Origin: Acanthacorydalis orientalis
Taxonomy: Eukaryota > Arthropoda > Insecta > Megaloptera > Corydalidae
Direction of reading: 5' to 3'
Length of the DNA: 64,000 bases
NCBI GenBank assembly: GCA_034766995.1
Contig: CM068313.1
Coordinates: 10,020,083 to 10,084,082 of the forward strand
The notes under the pieces are model-generated. The model was not told where the DNA came from and searched no databases. It saw nothing but the letters and a program-made list of their open reading frames with translations. Position 1 is the stretch's first letter; the number at the start of each line of letters is the position of its first letter. The translations under genes and the position numbers were made by a program. Positions 56,930-64,000 of this stretch are shown here, piece after piece.

Positions 56930-57180
56930 TCATACGAGTCCACTGAAGTGGTAGAGTGTCGACAGACACAGTGCATCCAGCAGCACCGCCACCAACCGGA
57001 TCCTGTGACCGTCGGTCAAGGATCATTGCGTCGGGAGAGTGTGTCGCGTCCTCTCCGGATTAACTGTTTGAGTAACGCGCGACGCGGTTCGTAGCGTCGC
57101 CACCGTCGGCGTCGGCTGTAACAGCGCTAGTGTCGACCCGGAGCGCTGTTTGATGAGATTATTTCATTTCAGTTACGGGA
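56930..57180. other. GC-rich island made of six consecutive hairpins; candidate structured RNA or promoter/5' UTR
   Basis: The composition is sharply different from the flanks. In order: CCACT/AGTGG (56940-56951); GTGTC/GACAC (56956-56969); GATCCT-G-TGACC/GGTCA-AGGATC (56999-57024, eleven pairs, one bulged G, loop GTC); GGAGAG/CTCTCC (57034-57056); GCGACGC/GCGTCGC (57079-57100); AACAGCGCT/AGCGCTGTT (57120-57150). All pairs are Watson-Crick, so the strand cannot be chosen. No reading frame covers the block. I do not recognise an RNA family. A GC-rich promoter or untranslated first exon is the main alternative. Confidence 0.4.
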
Positions 57181-57182
57181 CT

Positions 57183-57449
57183 TTATGCGAACCAGTTTTT
57201 AACTCGATGTCGGCTAAATTTAATTGTAAAGTAATTTTGTTTATGGGTTTTATTTATGTAAGCGTGGGGATTTCCATTTATGTATGGACGCCGTTGCCGT
57301 GTGTACGTTTGCGTTTTATATTTGAATAGGTCAATTACCTTGGATGGCGAACGGATGATATATTTTTTATGTTGATTTGTCGTTCTTTTTTTAATTTTAT
57401 TATTTTGCGTACACAACGATGCATAAAGAGAGATACTTACACGCAACAT
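57183..57449 (-). other. Unrecognised 88-codon frame next to the hairpin island
   Basis: The frame begins at a non-ATG codon and is Lys/Thr/Arg-rich without a known motif. It reads toward the hairpin island and ends at 57183. Low coding plausibility. Confidence 0.12.
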
Positions 57450-57894
57450 GCCCGCACGCGCACGTACAGTATATACATTCGTATTTATATGAATTATACA
57501 TGGTATTTATGATAAATTAATAATTGGGTTAATCGTAAAACAAATATTCACTTAGGATTATAACATTTCATTTAATTAACACCGTTTAATTATTATTTTA
57601 TAATAAAAGGATCAATACTGAAGAGATATTTTTCGAAGCTCATTTATGTTCGCATTAAAAGGTTCAAATTTCATTTCATTCACATTATATTTAATTAAAA
57701 TATGTTTTATACATAAAATGTATTTGTATAAGATTATTATGTTATAAATCCACACATGCGTTTGAAACGCTAATTCAATTGACTACGCCGCATTTTTTTT
57801 ACACAAGAGTGTGAGAAAAAAATAAAAAGAAGCACGAAATCTCTTTGAAAAACAAACTTTTTCAAAATTTAAAAAATCACAAAACATTTTCAAC

Positions 57895-58050
57895 TAAATT
57901 TCTTTTTAAAATTGTTTCCTTTTTGCACCCCACAAAACATAAAACAATTTTCTGGGTAATATACATTAAATAATTATTGGACATTTGTGATCAGAAAAAC
58001 GATTTTGGTATTTGTGGAATGAATAATGAATTTATTTGAGAAATTTAAAA
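57895..58050. repeat. Family C palindromic derivative
   Basis: The reversed half TTTTTGCACCCCACAAAACA, TAAAACAATTTTCTGGGTAA is followed near 57985 by the forward half GTGATCAGAAAAACGATTTT, GGTATTTGTGGAATGAATAA. The inner parts are missing. Confidence 0.6.
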
Positions 58051-58254
58051 AATCGTTTAAGAAAGATGAGTAAATATATATATAATAAGAGTGATTAAAA
58101 ATTATCTTTCATGACTTCTTTGAACACAGTTAATTATATTCACTCATTTTTAACTATGTATCCATGCTTTGCTTATAATATTTAAATATTTAAATATTAA
58201 TTTTGTAAGGAGTTATAAGATAAAATTAATATATTTTATTGAAAATAATTTATA

Positions 58255-58791
58255 TTAGTAGATTGCAGATTTGCTTTACTTTTTTCAATACAAGTATCAT
58301 TTCATCCTGTTCATGTTAATATCATTTTAACGTGCACTTTTCGGTCTGTATTTTGGTAAAATCGACTTTGGTTTTATTGTAAATTTTGGTTAAAATTGGG
58401 TTATTGAATTAAAGGTGGAAAAAATCCAATAACATCAATTTTTCGACTTGGAGATGGGTGATCAAACAGCAGAAACTGTTCGTAGACTAAGAGATGCTTT
58501 TGGTGTGAGTACTGTTAAAGAACGTACGGTGCAATGGTGGTTCTAAAAATTATACGTTAGGGAAAAGAGTCTTGGAGATGAAGAAGGTGGCATGTGTCCT
58601 TCTTCAGTTCATAACGACCAACTGAAGGGGTTAGTTGAATCAGAACCACGCACAACAATTCGACAGCTTACACAAAAGTTAGGCGTTAGTCATCCAACAG
58701 TTCTCAATCGCTTAAAATAGCTATGAAAAAAAACTTGACAAATGGGTGCCGCACGAACGGCATAAACTGCAATTATTTTTTATCAGTTTAA
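58255..58791 (+). mobile_element. Mariner family B copy B4, internally deleted
   Basis: The right end AAACTGCAATTATTTTTTAT then CAGTTTAA is a family B inverted repeat. The left end near 58255 is degraded. The leader from 58300 matches the fragment at 7795-7910 (TATTTTGGTAAAATCGACTT). The coding region is deleted from just after the DNA-binding domain to the right terminal repeat. Confidence 0.8.
58415..58765 (+). pseudogene. Mariner (cecropia/Hsmar1-like) transposase N-terminal domain
   Basis: The translation shows the first helix-turn-helix and its end motif (QTAETVRRLRDAFGVSTVKE, RTVQWWF; canonical RTVQRWF). Then come a stop, the acidic linker EKSLGDEEGG and SSVHNDQLKGLVESEPRTTI. The second helix-turn-helix is RQLTQKLGVSHPTVLNRLK. 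A remnant of DKWVPHE is fused to the terminal repeat. These are the two DNA-binding modules of a bipartite paired-like domain. The whole DD34D catalytic region is missing, about 230 residues of the usual 340-350. This is the best-preserved mariner protein fragment in the window. Confidence 0.85.
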
Positions 58792-59089
58792 TATTTCTAT
58801 CGACAATTTATATAAAATTTATGAAAAATGTAGAATTAAAAGTTTTTATATAAAGGTTCATAAATTTGTGAAAATTAAAGTTGGGATTGTACTTCATTAA
58901 CATCCTCTCAATAGCAATGAAAAACAAATTTTAAAGCGAGTGCAAATAATAAATATTAGAATTAATTTTCCGATTAGACTGTTCAAATAATTAAAAAAAA
59001 AGGTTTTGCAAAATAAAAAGGACTATCAATTAACAAACTTTTACGTCCAGTTAGTTGAAATCTGTATATAAAAACACACCGACTTCGGC

Positions 59090-59570
59090 ATCAATTACCG
59101 TGCAGCATTGATTTCCGCTTATTCGGCAAGTATACGACGCACAAAAAAAATATTAAACACGCTTATATTGTAAATCGCGGAACGAATCGGTCCGAGCGCG
59201 CGTCCGGAAACAAATTAAAAACAATCCGGTACGTTGTTCACTGTCTAACTACCCTGTTAAATGATCGCGAAAACCTCTAAACAGTATTAAATATCTTAAT
59301 CCCGCGTCGAATACGGTCCTGAGAGTGGTCGCGCGTCCGTTCCATGTTTCCCCCCACTGTGCCATGTATCAAGCAGCCGTCCGAAAAATCGTGCAGCCGA
59401 GGCTATTACTGCACGGGCCACCGCTTTATCACAACCCCAAATAGGATTACCTAAATAATACCGTGTATCAAGTTGTGCTGCTTGGTCCAATGTCGAATTT
59501 CCATTATATTCTCTTTCGATGCTTTCAATAATGATTCCGTGCCATGAGTTCTTCAAGATTTATGTACAAC
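59090..59570. other. GC-richer island
   Basis: It contains the palindrome TCGG-T-CCGA near 59189, the inverted pair ATCAAT/ATTGAT at 59090-59115, and GCGCGCGTCCGG. Its right half carries the open frame described separately. Confidence 0.4.
59296..59556 (-). other. Unrecognised 86-codon open frame (possible exon)
   Basis: The frame opens after a stop and begins at a TTG, so an ATG start is lacking. The translation (HGIIIESIEREYNGNSTLDQ, AAQLDTRYYLGNPIWGCDKA, VARAVIASAARFFGRLLDTW ...) is less biased toward Phe/Ile/Asn/Lys than other frames here. It contains an alanine-rich helix-like stretch at about residues 44-56. I recognise no domain. It could be an internal exon, a conserved non-coding block or chance. 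Confidence 0.2.
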
Positions 59571-59585
59571 AATAAAAGTTATGTG

Positions 59586-59590
<5 letters not shown>

Positions 59591-59634
<44 letters not shown>
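59591..59634. repeat. (AT)n microsatellite
   Basis: About 44 bp, just beyond the GC-richer island. Confidence 0.96.
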
Positions 59635-59945
59635 CATGTGTCTGTGATTATTGATTTTCATTAAATTTACTTAGGTCGTTCTAATTGATTCATATAATCA
59701 TAGTCATTATTTTAACATTGCTAAACTTTGAAATTAATTGCATTATGTATTATACTCATATAGACCTTATATAAAAAACTATTTAAAAATTATACAAAAT
59801 TAATTTTTTTATTTTGTAAATTAAATTATAAATAAATAAATAGAATTATTACTTCTAAACTTTAGAATTCATTATATAAGTGTATATGTGTTCGATATGA
59901 AATAGGTAAAAAAATTTTTTACTTAAATAAATGAGACTTTATAAT

Positions 59946-59948
<3 letters not shown>

Positions 59949-59978
<30 letters not shown>
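59949..59978. repeat. (TA)n microsatellite
   Basis: About 29 bp, ending TTGTATATTAATATC. Confidence 0.94.
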
Positions 59979-59980
<2 letters not shown>

Positions 59981-60229
59981 ATATTAATATCTTTTAATTG
60001 ATTTAAATAATTAATCAGTCTTTTCAATAAAGATGATAATAGAAAACTATGATTGAAGTGTAGAAAATCTTTGAAAATAATTATATTTTAAAAAAGACAT
60101 TCTTTGCGATTATAGATATTCTGGTTCAATAAAAATAAAACTTAAAAAGATTTTCGTGTAAATATATTAAAATGATACTTTTTGAAACTGTCAAAATTTA
60201 ATTGAACAAATCCATTTTTCAGTACCATA

Positions 60230-60420
60230 AAAAACAAAACATTTTTTCTGTATCGAAGAGTTTTGCAAAAACTGCAACGCTGCCATCGAAATGCGTTAAA
60301 TAATAATCAAAATAGTCCATAATTTACAATCAAAATAGTTAACAACCAATCATTGAAGATTACTGATCAAAAAATTGATTTGTAACTTATGAGTTAATAA
60401 AAAATTAATTGCATTATTCC
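60230..60420 (+). repeat. Family C repeat, degraded forward unit
   Basis: TGCAACGCTGCCATCGAAAT, GCGTTAAATAATAATCAAAA, AACAACCAATCATTGAAGAT, TACTGATCAAAAAATTGATT, then AAAAAATTAATTGC. The start motif and CAGTGTC end are weak. Confidence 0.5.
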
Positions 60421-62555
60421 GAGCGAATATTCTTTTCTTTCTTGCATTTATTACTTTAAAATAAAAGAAGAATTAGCATCTATCTAATAAATTTCAATTT
60501 ACAAAATTTTTTTTTGAGTGTATATCAGTTATAATTTTGTATTTTAATATTTATTAGTGTTGTACAATTTTAATAAATGATTTTAATTAAAATATCGTAA
60601 TCGCATAGTTTATTTGACCTTTAAACTTGAAGATATTTGAAGATGTAATTCCAATAATGATTTATATATGATTATCATGATTATAACTGAGAGATTATTT
60701 AATGTAAACGATAATAATAATCGTAAACTAATAAATTATAGAACGTACCTAGAATTATCTATTTTACTATAAAATTTATTAAGAATTTCCAAACTACTTT
60801 TATATGAATAGATTTCTAGTAATGAAAACTTTTCGATTGCATTTTTATAAAAATCGAATAAAACAAGAATTGATTCAATTAAAAAATATTCTAGAAACGT
60901 TTAACTTCTTAAATACTTTAATTCAAACTATTTGCACGGATTTCAACTACTTGAAAAACTTTTAATCGTACTGAAACGTTCAGTGCTCGGTGCTCTCAAA
61001 CACAGAGTATTCTTTTTTCACATTGACAATTTAATGAGTTGCTTGATGGATTGAAGAGATTATGTTTGATTGCACGAAGCATGATTTCAATGACAACAAT
61101 TGATACTTATAGTCCACTATCGACTTCCAAGGGCGAATTTATAGAATATGTGTTTATTTCGAATTTGATTTCATATCAAGATTATGTCTGATTATATCTT
61201 AGCTCAACATTTTTTTAATGCTTATCTTGAACTTTTTTCTCTATATAAGCAAAATTGGATAATTTAGTATTTTTTTTTAGATTATTTTTTACTTTATTTT
61301 TAGATATTTCTGACTATCATAAAAAAACCTTTAACAAGTATTTAAATACAAAAAATATATAAGATTCTTTATTAATATGTACGATTTTTTTATATTTATT
61401 TAGAATATTTCCTTGTATTATTAAATTTGATAATAGAAGTATTATTTTATAGATCACATGGAAATTTTTTAAAAAAATTAATCGAATAATTAAAAATATG
61501 AAAGAAAATATTCTTTGAAGATAGTATAATGATAAAAATTTAAAAACTAATAAATATTTATATTTTTTTTTGGACTGGATTTATAATAGAAGTTGTTTAT
61601 TTTTTAAAAAAAACTTTTATTATAAATCCAAAACCTTTTGTTTATAATAATATTAAAATTATATCAGAAATAATAATAATTTAATTTATCAAAAAACAAA
61701 AGTATATTTTTGAAAATTACTTATAATCTATATAAAATGTAATATTTAAAAATAATAATAAATAACTGACAAGATTCCTTCAAAATATGATTCAATAAAT
61801 TAGAAATTTCAAAACAGCTAAATAAACTTTTTAGGTGCTAAATGTTTTCTTTGCATTAATTGACGAAAAACTATCTGATATTAAAGAAATAATTATTATA
61901 TTATATAATAAATTAATATAATAATTGTTTATTTAATAAATTATATTCAAAATGAAAATTTTATTCTATGCTTTTTGTCAAATTTTTCAAATTATAAGTA
62001 TTTTTTTAGAAAGTTAAAGTTAAATACAGAAATTAGAAAGTTAAATTTAAATACCTTATTATATAATGAACTAACAATTCAAAAAATGAAACTTAAACAA
62101 CTCTTACCACAAATCAAATCATTAAAGATGAGATAACTTACCTGAAACAAAAGAAAATATATATAAATTATTATGTTTTTAATCATTTTCATTAATAAGC
62201 TTCAATTAAATAAACAATCTGTTCTATAATTTTCCGGACTTGTTTAAAAATCACATATTAAATATTCCTTAAATATTTTTAAAATACGACAGATATGTAA
62301 TAAAAATAAATACATAAACAAGAGATTGGAACTTACTAAAAAAGAAATTTTTTGTTCAAATACTTGATACATGTCTATCATTTCAAATCACATCAAAAAA
62401 CAACGACAATTCCATACAAAAAATCAACTGTTAAAAACCAACAGTAAATAAATAACTTCTTCAGTATAAAAAATCTAAAGACCCAAAAAAAAACTTCAGA
62501 AATACTAAAAACCGAAGAAATGATTCTGAATTTTTTTAAGATTTAATAACAGCGC
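60421..62555. other. Longest unbroken AT-rich stretch; no gene, array or transposon recognised
   Basis: No frame above 60 codons on either strand across 2.1 kb, no long TA array, and no match to families A-D. Poly-A and poly-T runs are common. Confidence 0.5.
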
Positions 62556-62559
62556 CATT

Positions 62560-62830
62560 GAACTCCTTCTATGTATCCGCGTATCATCCACCCGCCGAAA
62601 CGGTGGATCGTTGGTCTGGCCGTGTGCACGCACGTAGGCACGCACACAGGCACCCGATTTCACTGTTGTCTGTCTATCCCACAGGACATAAGCCACGATG
62701 TTCTGACGTATTATATACGAAAATTAAAACAAGGACTTCGTATATTCAGAATACTCTCAGTGTAACAGGTCCGTCGAGGAAGACCTTTTCCTTTGTGCAT
62801 GCATAATACGATTGGGGATGAACAATTGGA
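62560..62830. other. GC-richer island
   Basis: It contains CCACCCGCCGAAACGGTGG (CCACC/GGTGG hairpin) and GTGTGCACGCACGTAGGCAC then GCACAC (GTGTGC/GCACAC pair). Four overlapping short frames on both strands compete, which argues against any being coding. Confidence 0.35.
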
Positions 62831-62897
62831 ACGAGGGTTGAAGACAGGACATTCGTTTTATTAGCTATGTTTTGAGTATGTTGTGGGGTTTCACACT

Positions 62898-62900
62898 GTA

Positions 62901-62961
<61 letters not shown>
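62898..62961. repeat. (TA)n microsatellite
   Basis: One TGTG interruption at 62904-62908, then about 50 bp of TA. Confidence 0.96.
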
Positions 62962-62962
<1 letters not shown>

Positions 62963-63149
62963 TATATAAATATTCTCACTTTTGGTATTGTGTGCTGTTT
63001 CCAGATAACATTCTTTTGCTTATATTTAAATTAAACCAACAATTCGCAGAGTTTACAAAATTTTCACTACTATGGATATTTACATACTTATAAACATTCC
63101 CTTATATGTACACCAAAACATTTATGTTAATATTACATAAATATAAACT

Positions 63150-63150
<1 letters not shown>

Positions 63151-63198
<48 letters not shown>
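63151..63198. repeat. (AT)n microsatellite
   Basis: About 46 bp. Confidence 0.96.
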
Positions 63199-63200
<2 letters not shown>

Positions 63201-63377
63201 TATAAATGAAATGAAAATAAATCTCATTTCATGAAATATAAATAATTTATGAATTTTTTTTGCATTAAAAATATTGGTTTGATTTCTTGTCAACTTCAAA
63301 CGAATTTAGATGACTTTGACTTCATTTCAGATTTATATGGAATAAAATCTTAAATGTGAAATCATTTTGCTTTTATA

Positions 63378-63887
63378 TTAAATATGAAAATTAACTCGGT
63401 GTTTTTTTTATAAAAAAAAATGAATCTTTACAGACAAATTGAATTTATTTTCATCCTCAAAATATCTCCCTTTTTTGCATAACTTTGCTTTATCTGTCGG
63501 GTAACTGATGAATCCTTTGTCGAAAAAATATGACGGTTTTGAGTCGATGAAGTAATCTATTTTTGGATCTCTTCCACTGTTTTAGCATCTTTCTCATGCT
63601 TTATACGTGACAATACCTTTCTCCAAAGCAGATCAAATCATACCTACGGCTTCGACAGCATTTGTTTAATAGGAATGTGTAAAGTATGCAAAGCCTAATA
63701 TGCTGCTTTAAAAGAAATCATTTTCAATACTGTTTTCTGAGGTAATTCCAAGTACTTGGCTAAGATATCTAGTGTTTTTAAATGTTAAGGTGAACACTTT
63801 AAAATCCTAAAACGAGAAAATATTTTATTTTGAAACAGAGTTATAATTGATTCAATTTAAAAGTACAGAATTAATTTTTACTCCTAA
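63378..63887 (-). mobile_element. Mariner family A, complete non-autonomous copy 9
   Basis: Left inverted repeat TTAAATATGAAAATTAACTC; right inverted repeat AGTACAGAATTAATTTTTAC then TCCTAA. TA on both sides. Length 510 bp. Inside, right to left: leader (GAGGTAATTCCAAGTACTTGG), transposase start remnant, deletion junction, and 3' untranslated region with GATGAATCCTTTGTCGAAAA and GTCGATGAAGTAATCTATTT. Confidence 0.87.
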
Positions 63888-64000
63888 TACAAACATTTAA
63901 AATCAACTTAACCAAATTTCGTTGACTTCTGTTAGGTTCAGTTCATAATAATATTTTATTATAATCAAATTCAGAATACCTCAATTTGTATTATAATTTG

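Noticed and set aside
1..64000. CRISPR array, phage, plasmid or bacterial operon
   Set aside because: Repeats are interspersed and divergent rather than regularly spaced. There are no closely packed frames or ribosome-binding sites, and the composition and transposons point to an insect nuclear genome.

Overview
This window looks like non-coding DNA from an AT-rich insect genome. I found no convincing host protein-coding gene, tRNA, rRNA, CRISPR array or bacterial-type operon. The arthropod assignment rests on several decayed mariner lineages, piggyBac-type TTAA elements, an RTE-like retrotransposon 3' end with a (GAT)n tail, and very many (TA)n microsatellites. CG dinucleotides are frequent in the GC-richer islands, which would suit a hymenopteran such as a parasitoid wasp, but that is a weak inference. 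The stretch is most simply a long intron or an intergenic region.

Four kinds of sequence make up the window. (1) Transposon relics. Mariner family A has nine copies (near 2.8, 19.3, 23.2, 26.0, 36.7, 46.0, 49.1, 55.6 and 63.4 kb). Seven are short derivatives, and the five whose deletion region I compared (25951, 36637, 45992, 55574 and 63378) appear to share the same internal deletion. Two keep part of the transposase reading frame. Family B has Hsmar1/cecropia-like ends and four copies (5.4, 7.7, 42.8, 58.3 kb). Two more mariner transposase pseudogenes lie at 31.4-32.1 kb and 41.9-42.7 kb. piggyBac-type TTAA elements lie at 15.2, 27.7 and 30.5 kb, and an RTE-like C-terminus at 45.4-45.76 kb. 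(2) A repeat family I do not recognise (family C), about 190 bp per unit, present more than 20 times and often as head-to-head inverted pairs. Small fold-back elements (family D) are also present. (3) More than 40 (TA)n-type microsatellites, many of them abutting or inside transposon copies. (4) Short islands of visibly higher GC (around 6.5-7.0, 18.2-18.5, 20.1-20.7, 22.0-22.3, 26.8-27.4, 29.9-30.2, 41.1-41.6, 44.7-45.2, 48.4-48.9, 50.3-50.5, 56.9-57.2, 59.1-59.6, 62.6-62.8 kb). These are the best candidates for conserved regulatory DNA, first exons or non-coding RNA.

The most interesting spots are four. A 210-bp GC-rich segment at 56940-57150 holds six consecutive perfect or near-perfect hairpins. 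A 137-bp insertion with an exact 10-bp target duplication sits inside a mariner copy at 37020-37156. Family C has a head-to-head architecture. One mariner copy records a microsatellite expanding from a short TA run inside the element (23683-23720). Most open reading frames in the window are either TA-microsatellite translations (Ile-Tyr repeats) or fragments of dead transposons. All repeat families were recognised by eye, so element ends are approximate unless a terminal inverted repeat is stated.
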